DNA of 55,002 nucleotides from Sphingobacteriales bacterium (GTDB lineage Bacteria; Bacteroidota; Bacteroidia; Chitinophagales; UBA2359). The stretch is from positions 1 to 55,002 of the forward strand of contig JADKCK010000064.1 of NCBI GenBank assembly GCA_016718845.1. The letters are read 5' to 3'. Positions 43,720 to 51,827 of this stretch are shown here, one piece after another (positions within the stretch are counted from its first letter, which is position 1; the number at the start of each line of letters is the position of its first letter). Position numbers and translations under genes: made by a program. Below the pieces are notes generated by a model, which ran no database searches, was not told the DNA's origin, and was given only the letters and a program-made list of their open reading frames with translations.

Positions 43720-45216
43720 TTATTTCACATTTAGGTTTAGTTTCTGCACCAAATTAACAATACTTTGTATTTGTTTATTTTCTTCAAAAATAATTGGTTC
43801 GGCTACTCTTTCTTGGCAATCGGTAATACCGCAGCGCTCGCAGGTAACACTTACGCGGCGGGTAGGTAGGGTTTCGTCGTCCCAAAACTTTATTTTTCGT
43901 TTTAGTTCGGGGTTGATGAGCAAGCCAATAGTTATAGAGATGTTGCTACCTGGGTTGAGCAACACATGCCGAGCCATCGAGATAACCAAATATTCATTTT
44001 TACTATCGTAATATTTTGAGCGTTGCATATCAACAATTACGTTGGTGTTAGGTTTTGCATCAAGTTTATTAAATATATCGATAGACAACCATCGTCGACA
44101 ATAATGTTCGCCCCATTTATTAGAGTGGGGGTTGTGGCGTTGCGAAAGGTGCAGTTCTTTGCTTAGGTCGTAAAAATCGGTGTTTGTTTTGTGGTTAAAT
44201 CGCAAGAAAAACAAATGGTGTAGATTAAAAAACTTAGGCAACAAATTGGTTAGCCTATACATAAATGTTTCGGGGGTTGATTGGTATTTTTCTAGAATAT
44301 GCATCAAACCTTCTGCGTTCCACGACGGATTAGTAAAAAACGCGCTTATATCATCTATCAATGGTTCTTTGGGCAACAACAAAGCACCTGCAAAATACGA
44401 TGCCTTAAAGTTGATAAGGGCATGGTCGAAGGTGTGTGTATTTACCCACGATTTGTATATATAAGTGCGTTGAGTTATATCTAAGCCTAAATAATGATAC
44501 CCTATTTCTTTTGCGAGCAAAAACTTTTTTTGGCGTTCCGACAGGTTTTTGTCAATCAACAATCGGTAAGGGTTGCCTTTGATAAATAATGCCCTAAAAC
44601 CAATTAGCTCGGGGTAATTATCTAAGCCTTCGTTATCTATAATGGTGTTGAAGCGCATTTTTAATACGTCTTCTAAAAAATCGTTCGAGATTGGCTCTGA
44701 GGTGTTGATGTCAAACTCTGCAAAAAAGCGCTCAACGGCATCTTCCAAATCATCAAAATAGTTTTCGTGTAGCTCTTGATACGATTGCAAAGCTGCCGAC
44801 AAAAACTGCTTTTGTGTCATGTTATAGTTGCGTGCAATATCCATTAGGGCGCTAATAAACGCATTGACTTTTGCAGGGGCATTAGCCATCATTTCGACTA
44901 CTTTTGCGGTACTGATGCCAAAAACAGACAGTGGTATTTCGTCTAAAAAATTAGAATTTAGCAAATCTGCCAAAGGGGCTAATTGTTTACTCAACTTTAA
45001 CGATACCAACGAGTCGTAGGGCGTATCTAACGCATTAGCAAGCAATGCTATTTTATCGGTTTTCGGATATTTTTTTCCCTTCTCTATTTCGTTCAAATAC
45101 GAGATAGATAAACCCGCTTTTGTTGCCAAATCGGTTAGTAGCAAACCTTTATCCATGCGCAACTGACGCAACTTTAGCCCAAATATAAGGCGTATTCTTT
45201 CTTCACTTAAATTCAA
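43720..45216 (-). CDS. XRE/IrrE-like regulator of RamB/ScfR type
   Basis: A 498-aa regulator. Residues 10-65 form an XRE helix-turn-helix (LRQLRMDKGLLLTDLATKAG, ISYLNEIEKGKKYPK). The middle (about 200-300) is an IrrE/ImmA-like domain with a degenerate LAKEIGYHYLG in place of HExxH. The C-terminus has the Cys motif CERCGITDCQERV (Cys 459, 462, 467), as in DUF2083 of acyl-CoA- and glyoxylate-related regulators. In Corynebacterium, RamB controls aceA and aceB, and here the gene is divergent from aceB-aceA. The intergenic operator array is its most plausible target. Autoregulation is likely given its own promoter at the array edge. Confidence 0.85.
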   Translation of the reverse strand: MNLSEERIRLIFGLKLRQLRMDKGLLLTDLATKAGLSISYLNEIEKGKKYPKTDKIALLANALDTPYDSLVSLKLSKQLAPLADLLNSNFLDEIPLSVFGISTAKVVEMMANAPAKVNAFISALMDIARNYNMTQKQFLSAALQSYQELHENYFDDLEDAVERFFAEFDINTSEPISNDFLEDVLKMRFNTIIDNEGLDNYPELIGFRALFIKGNPYRLLIDKNLSERQKKFLLAKEIGYHYLGLDITQRTYIYKSWVNTHTFDHALINFKASYFAGALLLPKEPLIDDISAFFTNPSWNAEGLMHILEKYQSTPETFMYRLTNLLPKFFNLHHLFFLRFNHKTNTDFYDLSKELHLSQRHNPHSNKWGEHYCRRWLSIDIFNKLDAKPNTNVIVDMQRSKYYDSKNEYLVISMARHVLLNPGSNISITIGLLINPELKRKIKFWDDETLPTRRVSVTCERCGITDCQERVAEPIIFEENKQIQSIVNLVQKLNLNVK

Positions 45217-45232
45217 GGTGTAAAATTTGGGG

Positions 45233-45264
45233 TAAAGGTAAGCTTTTTTTTCAGAAAAACCAAA
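45233..45264 (-). promoter_or_regulatory. Promoter of the RamB/ScfR-like regulator gene
   Basis: Minus-strand TTTGG (45260-45264), 19 nt, TACCTTTA (45233-45240). The -33 box begins about 35 nt from the first operator copy. Confidence 0.65.
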
Positions 45265-45295
45265 TTACTTGCCTATAGTTAACGAAAATTAGCTG

Positions 45296-45578
45296 TTTTG
45301 CGAAAAAAAACTTTTTGGCACAATAATCAATTTAGCGAAAAAAAACTTTTTGCGAAAAAATAAAACCAGCGAAAGAAAAGTTTTAGCATCAATTACCCTT
45401 TTAGCGAAAAAATAAAAGTTAAATGATGTAACCATTTAGCGAAAAAAACAACCTAAACCCATAAAGCTATTTAGCGAAAAAAATGGATTAAAATTATTTT
45501 GATTTTTAGCGAAAAAACGCATCTTGCGAATAAACACATTTTGCGAAAAAAAAAATTTAGCGAATTTTCGCTAAAAAA
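45296..45578. promoter_or_regulatory. Phased operator array between the regulator gene and aceB
   Basis: Eleven copies of a TTTAGCGAAAAAA-like element. The GCGA core begins at 45300, 45335, 45352, 45369, 45404, 45439, 45474, 45509, 45526, 45543 and 45560, so every step is 17 or 35 bp. Weaker copies fill some of the 35-bp steps, for example at 45318 and 45386. The last copy forms an inverted pair TTTAGCGAA/TTCGCTAAA. A further inverted half site (TTTCGCTTGG) touches the -33 box of the aceB promoter. This looks like multi-site binding on alternating helix faces by one regulator. Confidence 0.85.
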
Positions 45579-45589
45579 TTACATTTCGC

Positions 45590-45620
45590 TTGGAAGTTTC
45601 ATTTACCTCCCATATCTTTG
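45590..45620 (+). promoter_or_regulatory. Promoter of aceB-aceA
   Basis: TTGG (45590-45593), 19 nt, TATCTTTG (45613-45620). Full consensus. The mRNA leader would be about 105 nt. Confidence 0.8.
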
Positions 45621-45731
45621 CACCGAAATGCAGCCAATAGTTGCTTTTGCCGCTTTTCGGCACACTTATTATCGTCATCAAAAAACGCCACGCTTTGCTA
45701 ACACTTCTTTTAATTTTATCAAAAACACCAG

Positions 45732-47321
45732 ATGCAACATTTACAAACTGCCATTAAGCACGCCGATATTACCCCTATACATAAGCAAAGAGTGCTTACC
45801 CCCGAGGCTTTGGCATTTATTACCCAACTACACAGGCACTTTGATGCCCGCCGCCTTGAGCTATTAGCGGCACGCACGCATCGCCAAGAAAAAATTGACC
45901 AAGGTGAACTACCCGATTTTTTGCACAACACCAAACACATTCGAGAGGCAGATTGGACAATAGACCCACTACCTGCCGACCTACTTGACCGCCGCGTAGA
46001 AATTACCGGACCCGTTGACCGCAAAATGGTGATTAATGCCCTTAACTCGGGTGCTAATATGTTTATGGCAGATTTTGAAGATGCCAACTCGCCCACATGG
46101 AGTAACTGCCTCGATGGGCACATCAACCTTCAAGATGCCATTCGTAAAACCATATCGTACACCAATCCGCAAGGCAAAAGTTACCAACTTAACCCGCAAA
46201 CAGCCGTTTTGCTGGTTCGACCACGCGGTTGGCACTTATCCGAAAAACACCTTTTGATAGATGGTTCGCCCGTTTCGGGCTCGTTGTTCGACTTTGGTTT
46301 GTACTTTTTTCACAATGCCCACGAGTTAATAGCCCGACAAACGGGTCCTTACTTTTATCTGCCCAAAATAGAAAACCATTTTGAAGCACGCCTTTGGAAC
46401 GATGTGTTTGTGTTTGCCCAAAATTATTTGCATCTGCCACAAGGTACTATAAAAGCCACGGTGCTTATCGAAACCATTTTGGCTGCTTTTGAAATGAACG
46501 AAATTTTGTACGAACTGCGCCACCACTCGGCGGGGCTTAACTGCGGACGTTGGGATTATATTTTTAGCTACATCAAAAAAATGCGCAATCACCCGCTTTT
46601 TATACTCCCCGACCGCGCCCAAATTACCATGACCACCCCGTTTATGCGCCGCTACTCGCTGCTTACCATACAAACCTGCCACCGCCGCAACGCCCCTGCC
46701 ATGGGCGGCATGGCTGCCTTTATACCCATAAAAAACAACCCCGAAGCCAACGAACAAGCACTTGCCAAAGTGCGCGACGACAAACAACGCGAAGCCACCG
46801 ACGGACACGACGGCACATGGGTAGCACACCCTGCATTAGTGCCTATTGCCAAAAAAATGTTCGACGAACTAATGCCCACACCCAACCAAATACACCGACA
46901 CCGAAACGACCCACCAGCATTAGCCACCGAACTGCTAGAGATACCCAAAGGAACAATTACCGAAGCTGGCTTGCGACAAAACATTAACGTAGCCATTTTA
47001 TACATCGAGGCATGGCTCAATGGCGTAGGTGCTGCCGCCCTTTACAACCTAATGGAAGATGCAGCCACCGCCGAAATATCGAGGGCACAAGTTTGGCAAT
47101 GGTTGCGCCACGGCGCTATTTTAGACGACGGGCGACCCATTACCCTGCATCTTTACAAAAACTTACTAGCACAAGAAATACAAAAAGTAAAGGCTTATGT
47201 GGGCGATGAATACTACCAAAAAGGCAAATTTGAACAAGCAATAACGCTGTTCGACCAATTAGTTACCGCACCCAACTTTGCCGAGTTTTTAACCCTACCT
47301 GCCTACAATATTTTAGATTAA
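45732..47321 (+). CDS. aceB: Malate synthase A
   Basis: Condenses glyoxylate with acetyl-CoA to malate, the second step of the glyoxylate shunt. The 529-aa length is right for the MSA type. Signature blocks: MVINALNSGANMFMADFEDA, VLLVRPRGWHLSEKH, and the hallmark SAGLNCGRWDYIFSYIKKM. Catalytic Arg and Asp regions are present (RPRGW; LYNLMEDAATAEISR). It begins with MQHLQTAIKHAD. It is transcribed with aceA 55 nt downstream, from a promoter next to the operator array. Confidence 0.97.
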   Translation: MQHLQTAIKHADITPIHKQRVLTPEALAFITQLHRHFDARRLELLAARTHRQEKIDQGELPDFLHNTKHIREADWTIDPLPADLLDRRVEITGPVDRKMVINALNSGANMFMADFEDANSPTWSNCLDGHINLQDAIRKTISYTNPQGKSYQLNPQTAVLLVRPRGWHLSEKHLLIDGSPVSGSLFDFGLYFFHNAHELIARQTGPYFYLPKIENHFEARLWNDVFVFAQNYLHLPQGTIKATVLIETILAAFEMNEILYELRHHSAGLNCGRWDYIFSYIKKMRNHPLFILPDRAQITMTTPFMRRYSLLTIQTCHRRNAPAMGGMAAFIPIKNNPEANEQALAKVRDDKQREATDGHDGTWVAHPALVPIAKKMFDELMPTPNQIHRHRNDPPALATELLEIPKGTITEAGLRQNINVAILYIEAWLNGVGAAALYNLMEDAATAEISRAQVWQWLRHGAILDDGRPITLHLYKNLLAQEIQKVKAYVGDEYYQKGKFEQAITLFDQLVTAPNFAEFLTLPAYNILD

Positions 47322-47376
47322 CAAACAAACTTAAATTTACTAATTTCAAGTCTTTCAAATTTAAACATATTACCCC

Positions 47377-48672
47377 ATGCAAACAAGACAAGAACAAATC
47401 AATCAACTTATCCAAGACTGGACAAGTAACCCACGTTGGAACGGTATTCAACGCCCCTACACTGCCCAAGAAGTAGTAAACCTACGTGGCTCGGTACAAA
47501 TAGAATACACATTGGCACGCAACGGAGCCACTAAATTTTGGCAGATGCTGCATAACCTACCTGTGGTGTCGGCATTGGGCGCACTAACGGGCAACCAAGC
47601 CATACAAGAAGTACAAGCAGGCTTAAAAGCCATTTACTGCTCGGGTTGGCAAGTGGCAGGCGATGCAAATACAGCGGGCGAGATGTATCCCGACCAAAGT
47701 TTGTATCCTGTTGATAGCGTACCGTCGTTGCTTAAGCGCATCAACAATGCCTTATTGCGCACCGACCAAATACATTGGTTAAAAGGCGATACCTCTACCG
47801 ATTGGTTAGTGCCACTTATTGCCGATGCCGAAGCTGGTTTTGGTGGCAACTTAAATGCCTTCGAATTGATGAAAGCCATGATTGCTGCCGGAGCATCGGC
47901 TGTGCATTGGGAAGACCAATTGTCGTCGGCAAAAAAATGCGGACATTTAGGCGGCAAAGTTTTGGTACCTACCCAAGAGGCAATTAACAAATTGGTAGCC
48001 GCTCGGTTAGCTGCCGACGTAATGGGCGTACCAAGCGTTATTATTGCCCGCACCGATGCCGATGCAGCTAACTTAATTACTGCCGATATTGACGACCGCG
48101 ACCGCGAATTTGTGACCGGCGAGCGCAGCCACGAAGGTTTTTATTATGTAAATTGTGGTATTAAACAAGCCATTAGTCGTGGCTTATCGTATGCCCCTTA
48201 TGCCGACATGATTTGGTGCGAAACATCGCGACCTAACCTCGACGAAGCTCGCCAATTTGCCGAAGCCATTCACCAAAAATATCCAGGTAAATTGTTGGCA
48301 TACAATTGCTCGCCTTCGTTTAACTGGAAATCTAAACTAGATGAAGCCACCATGCGCAATTTCCGCGAATCGTTGGCAGAAATGGGCTATAAGTTTCAGT
48401 TTATTACACTTGCAGGCTGGCATGCCTTAAACAATAGCATGTTCGAGTTGGCACGTGCCTATAAAGCCGATGGCATGTGGGCATACTCGCAATTGCAAGA
48501 GCGCGAATTTGCCAACGAAAGCGATGGTTATCGTGCAGCCAAACACCAAGGTTTTGTTGGTACTGGCTATTTTGATGCTGTACAAACGGTTATTACGGCA
48601 GGTACTGCCTCGACAACCGCCATGAGTGGTAGCACCGAAACAGAACAGTTTGCACCCGCAGCTACGCACTAA
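47377..48672 (+). CDS. aceA: Isocitrate lyase
   Basis: Splits isocitrate to glyoxylate and succinate, the first step of the shunt. The 431-aa sequence has LVPLIADAEAGFGGNLNAFE and the active-site loop SSAKKCGHLGGKV with catalytic Cys 188, plus YNCSPSFNWK and the C-terminal QFAPAATH. Together with aceB it allows growth on acetate or fatty acids. No separate promoter is seen, so it is co-transcribed with aceB. Confidence 0.98.
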   Translation: MQTRQEQINQLIQDWTSNPRWNGIQRPYTAQEVVNLRGSVQIEYTLARNGATKFWQMLHNLPVVSALGALTGNQAIQEVQAGLKAIYCSGWQVAGDANTAGEMYPDQSLYPVDSVPSLLKRINNALLRTDQIHWLKGDTSTDWLVPLIADAEAGFGGNLNAFELMKAMIAAGASAVHWEDQLSSAKKCGHLGGKVLVPTQEAINKLVAARLAADVMGVPSVIIARTDADAANLITADIDDRDREFVTGERSHEGFYYVNCGIKQAISRGLSYAPYADMIWCETSRPNLDEARQFAEAIHQKYPGKLLAYNCSPSFNWKSKLDEATMRNFRESLAEMGYKFQFITLAGWHALNNSMFELARAYKADGMWAYSQLQEREFANESDGYRAAKHQGFVGTGYFDAVQTVITAGTASTTAMSGSTETEQFAPAATH

Positions 48673-49132
48673 AACTTGATGTGTTAATACCCATAAAAGG
48701 GTGTTTTGATAATCTGCCAAAATCAAAAAATCCCTTTGTGCAAACCTTATTGGTAGGCACAAAGGGATTGATGTTGGTAGCAACTATTAAGTATAAAAGG
48801 TAAATTATTTTAAATCAACAATAAACACATGTAATTTAGGTGGTATGGATTGGACAAAAAAAGGTAATTTCGAGTTTTTTCTGTTAACTTAAGTTATTTT
48901 TTAAATTATTTTTGTCTTAAGAAGCCCCAAAAATTTGGATTATACCAAAAAACGTTTATTTTTGTCTTGTTATTCAAGTTTAGTAGTCAAGCATTACATT
49001 AAAAATTTTGTATTATATTATGAATAGCTCCTAATTTTACCCCTTGGGCAGCTCCAAACATCAAAAAGTTTTAGCTTTATAAATTTTTATCTCCTCACTA
49101 TTTAAATTTATTGCTATGGGAGCTTTTCTTTT
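48673..49132. other. Gap after aceA
   Basis: A 460-nt AT-rich stretch. It holds a hairpin (about 48728-48768) whose arms read AATCCCTTTGTGC and complement, with a T-run on the minus strand side. No credible gene. Confidence 0.5.
48728..48768. terminator. Hairpin after aceA
   Basis: A 13-bp stem about 55 nt past the aceA stop. Its T-run lies on the minus strand side, so it probably acts mainly for that direction, or as a weak plus-strand terminator. Confidence 0.5.
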
Positions 49133-49384
49133 TTGGTGATGATTGTTGGACTCGCGTGGCTGTCTGGTCCAACTAATGCCACCGCACATGACAGCCGCCA
49201 TCACCCACCAATGCCGCCGCACGGTATGCTCAACGATGACCACAACGATACACACATTGAGGTGTATCAAACATCTGACGGGCATTGGCACTACGATGTG
49301 AAACGCAAAAACGAACCAATATTTTCTTTGGGTTGGTTTTTGTTAGGTGTAGTATTAGCTTTAATACTAATTGCGTTGCTGTAA
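49133..49384 (+). CDS. Small exported His-rich membrane protein
   Basis: An 83-codon frame, starting at TTG 49133 or ATG 49139. A signal-like hydrophobic start (MIVGLAWLSG) is followed by a His/Asp/Pro-rich part (HDSRHHPPMPPHG, DDHNDTHIEVYQ) and a C-terminal membrane helix (GWFLLGVVLALILIALL). Function unknown. The His-rich segment might bind metal. Confidence 0.5.
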   Translation: MVMIVGLAWLSGPTNATAHDSRHHPPMPPHGMLNDDHNDTHIEVYQTSDGHWHYDVKRKNEPIFSLGWFLLGVVLALILIALL

Positions 49385-49554
49385 GTTACTTTTGTGTAGT
49401 CACACAAAGTACTATTTTATTTGTATAACCATAAAATTGAAAAACAGATGGAAGATTCCGAGTTTATTAACAGGTTATGGTTAATGAATTGTCCAAGCTA
49501 GCTTCTGCCAATGGTTGGGTGGGAGCTAGTTTTTTTTAGCTATTAGCATCAAGT

Positions 49555-49881
49555 TTACACCGAAAAACTTTCGCCACAGCCACAGTTGCGTGTGGCATTT
49601 GGGTTTACAAAATGAAAGCCTTTACCATCAAGCCCGCGCGAAAAATCGAGCATGGTATCGTAAAGGTATAAAAAGCTTTTTAGGTCGGTAACAACTTTAA
49701 CGCCTTTATCTTCAAATACTTGGTCAGTTGGTTGAACTTCGTCGTCAAAGTCCATGGTATACGACAAACCCGAGCAACCGCCGCCAACTACGCCAACGCG
49801 CACAAAAAAACTGTCGGCGATGTTAGATTCTTTTTTTAAGGTACTGATTTTGCTTTTTGCTTCGTCGCTAACGTAAATCAT
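49555..49881 (-). CDS. iscA: Iron-sulfur cluster assembly protein, IscA/ErpA type
   Basis: A-type carrier that passes iron-sulfur clusters to apoproteins. I start at the internal ATG on 49881 (MIYVSDEAKSKIS), giving 108 aa. The upstream ATG would add 15 residues without family support. The three conserved Cys are in GVVGGGCSGLSY and NCGCGESFSV. It belongs to the isc genes but is separated from iscU by a Uma2-family gene. Confidence 0.93.
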   Translation of the reverse strand: MIYVSDEAKSKISTLKKESNIADSFFVRVGVVGGGCSGLSYTMDFDDEVQPTDQVFEDKGVKVVTDLKSFLYLYDTMLDFSRGLDGKGFHFVNPNATRNCGCGESFSV

Positions 49882-49934
49882 AAGTTTTTGTTTTTTTGGG
49901 ATGATACAGTAATTGAATAAAAGCATATTTATTT

Positions 49935-50522
49935 TTAGATACTAAATATATCTTTTGCTTTAATAGAAAAATCGGGTAAAGCAGGTTGAGCAGTACACAT
50001 ATCATCATCGCTTGCTATAAATACGTTTTTAACAGATTTATAAACATAAACGAGCTGTTGTTGTGGAAATATGTGCCAAACTACTTGGACACCAGCGTCA
50101 AAATATTCTTTAAGTTTTTGGTTCACTGCGTTGATACTGTCATTTGCCGAAATAATTTCGATAACAAACATAGGTATAGGTTCGTTTCCGTTAGCCGATT
50201 CTACCATTTGTTGGCGTGTAAAATAAGCAAGGTCGGGTATTCGTACTTGATATGGCGAGATAAGACAACGCGTTTCTGGTAATAGCGATGCTAGTAAGTT
50301 GTAGGCATTAGTTTGGGTAAAACACCTACTTAGGTTATCCACTATATGTCTTTCGGTGTTTTGCATGGCATTTATTCGTTCTATATCACCATTTACCCAT
50401 TCGTATTTATATCCATCATTTGGTGTCCACTGCACAAATTTCTCGATGGTGTTAAAGCGTTTTTGTAAAGTTGCTATACTTAAGCGGTGTGGTTTAGGTG
50501 TGACAGAAGGGTTTGTTATCAT
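49935..50522 (-). CDS. Uma2-family (PD-(D/E)XK-like) protein
   Basis: A 195-aa protein of the Uma2/DUF820 family. Features: YKYEWVNGDIERINAMQN, PYQVRIPDLAYFTRQQM (with the PD of the fold) and MFVIEIISANDSINAVNQKL (the ExE-like end). The family adopts a restriction-endonuclease-like fold but its role is unsettled. It is inserted between iscU and iscA and likely came in later. An upstream 77-nt spacer has the iscU terminator. Confidence 0.85.
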   Translation of the reverse strand: MITNPSVTPKPHRLSIATLQKRFNTIEKFVQWTPNDGYKYEWVNGDIERINAMQNTERHIVDNLSRCFTQTNAYNLLASLLPETRCLISPYQVRIPDLAYFTRQQMVESANGNEPIPMFVIEIISANDSINAVNQKLKEYFDAGVQVVWHIFPQQQLVYVYKSVKNVFIASDDDMCTAQPALPDFSIKAKDIFSI

Positions 50523-50551
50523 GATATTTTTTTTATTAAAAAAATAATAGA

Positions 50552-50590
50552 AACAATTTGTCGGTATTTATTTTATACCGACAAATTGTT
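50552..50590 (-). terminator. Terminator after iscU
   Basis: Perfect 15-bp stem (50552-50566 with 50576-50590), 16 nt past the iscU stop, with a T-rich flank on the minus strand. Confidence 0.8.
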
Positions 50591-50605
50591 GCTATCAATA
50601 TTGTT

Positions 50606-51025
50606 TTAATGAACAATGCTTTCTTCGAACACCAATGCGTCCATGCCATTTTTTACGCGATAATCGTTTATGGCGGCTTTAATGGCATCTTCGGCAAGCA
50701 CCGAGCAGTGGATTTTTACGGGCGGAAGGCTCAATTCTTCCACAATATCCATGTTGTCGATGGTTAGTGCTTGGTCTATGGTTTTGCCTTTTAGCCATTC
50801 GGTAGCCAACGACGACGAAGCTATTGCCGAGCCACAGCCAAATGTTTTAAATTTGGCATCGGTGATAACACCTGTTGCATCGTCAACTTCTATTTGCAGG
50901 CGCATTACGTCGCCGCATTCGGGGGCGCCTACCAAACCTGTACCCACTGTTTTTTTTCCTTTATCGAGTGTGCCTACGTTGCGTGGGTTTTCGTAGTGGT
51001 CTAACACTTTATCTGAATATGCCAT
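50606..51025 (-). CDS. iscU: Iron-sulfur cluster scaffold protein IscU
   Basis: Scaffold on which clusters are built with sulfur from IscS. The 139-aa protein carries the three ligand Cys in GAPECGDVM, TFGCGSAIA and PVKIHCSVLAED, and the start MAYSDKVLDHYENPRNVG is standard. It is separated from iscS by a PIN toxin-antitoxin pair. Confidence 0.97.
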   Translation of the reverse strand: MAYSDKVLDHYENPRNVGTLDKGKKTVGTGLVGAPECGDVMRLQIEVDDATGVITDAKFKTFGCGSAIASSSLATEWLKGKTIDQALTIDNMDIVEELSLPPVKIHCSVLAEDAIKAAINDYRVKNGMDALVFEESIVH

Positions 51026-51091
51026 ATTATTGAGTTATTTTATTGTTTAATAATTGTATCGTATGTAAGTCTTATGAAATTACAACAAAAT

Positions 51092-51511
51092 CTACTTATT
51101 ATTATTTGTTGTTAATTTTTGTTGTAAATTGGTAATATTTAAAACTTCGATTTTGGGAAAATCAATGTATTGTAATACTTTAAAGTGATTATCATGGGTA
51201 ACTATATAGTCTGCATTTGCAGCTATATAGCAATCTACAAATTTATTATCATCGGCATCAAATGTTATTAAATTCCATTTATAATAACGGGTTATTAAGC
51301 TAACATTTGGGGCATTTTCAATAATTTGCAAAATTGTTACAGCTAATTCTTCTCCCATGTGTTGGCTAAATACCTCTTCATATTCCAATAAAATATCGGT
51401 TGTCACACATATTGTAAATTCGCCGTTCAAAAAAGCATCAAATAGCCACCTATATGATGATTTAGGAGAAATTGAAACAAGCAATATATTCGTATCTAAA
51501 ACCAATAGCAT
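51092..51511 (-). CDS. PIN-domain ribonuclease toxin
   Basis: A 139-aa PIN-domain protein. The acidic metal site is visible: Asp 6 in LVLDTNILL, Glu in TTDILLEYEEV, and the Asp pairs in FDADDNKFVDCYIAANADYIVTHD. It fits the 'putative toxin-antitoxin system toxin, PIN family' group. It follows the small antitoxin-like gene by 2 nt. The pair interrupts iscS-iscU. Confidence 0.88.
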   Translation of the reverse strand: MLLVLDTNILLVSISPKSSYRWLFDAFLNGEFTICVTTDILLEYEEVFSQHMGEELAVTILQIIENAPNVSLITRYYKWNLITFDADDNKFVDCYIAANADYIVTHDNHFKVLQYIDFPKIEVLNITNLQQKLTTNNNK

Positions 51512-51513
51512 GT

Positions 51514-51747
51514 TTATTGCTTGTAATGTGTTCTTAGATGTGTTTCCAGCAATTTATCCATATCGTTATTTGTCCATCCTTTTTCTTCCCAAACTTTATC
51601 TGCCAAGCGCGTAGCCCTAACTGCCAAAAAATCAACCAAAATTTGTTTGACTTCTTGCAATTCCGCTTCATCTAAATGGCAAGAGAATAACTTGAGCAAT
51701 TCTAATTGAGCATTGTTCAAAGGCATTCGAAGTGTTGTTTGTTCCAT
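51514..51747 (-). CDS. Antitoxin-like partner of the PIN toxin
   Basis: A 77-aa protein (MEQTTLRMPLNNAQLELLKL, then ELQEVKQILVDFLAVRATRL and VWEEKGWTNNDMDK). It precedes the PIN gene by 2 nt, the usual antitoxin position. The N-terminus could be a DNA-binding strand. Function is inferred from position only. Confidence 0.7.
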   Translation of the reverse strand: MEQTTLRMPLNNAQLELLKLFSCHLDEAELQEVKQILVDFLAVRATRLADKVWEEKGWTNNDMDKLLETHLRTHYKQ

Positions 51748-51765
51748 GTTTCACATTTTTAATAC

Positions 51766-51813
51766 AATATCCACCTTTGTAAGTAAAAATACAAAGCACA
51801 AAAGGTGGATATT
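51766..51813 (-). terminator. Hairpin after iscS
   Basis: 13-bp stem AATATCCACCTTT (51766-51778) with its complement at 51801-51813, 15 nt past the iscS stop. It would separate iscS from the toxin-antitoxin pair. Confidence 0.7.
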
Positions 51814-51827
51814 ATACGATTTATTAT

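Noticed and set aside
45296..45578. Considered as a CRISPR array
   Set aside because: The repeated unit is only about 10-13 bp, spacing is 17 or 35 bp, there are no spacers of constant length between long repeats and no cas genes.
49061..49291. Minus-strand frame opposite the small His-rich membrane protein
   Set aside because: Its sequence is the complement of the His/Pro-rich segment; the plus-strand frame has a signal peptide and membrane helix and is better supported.
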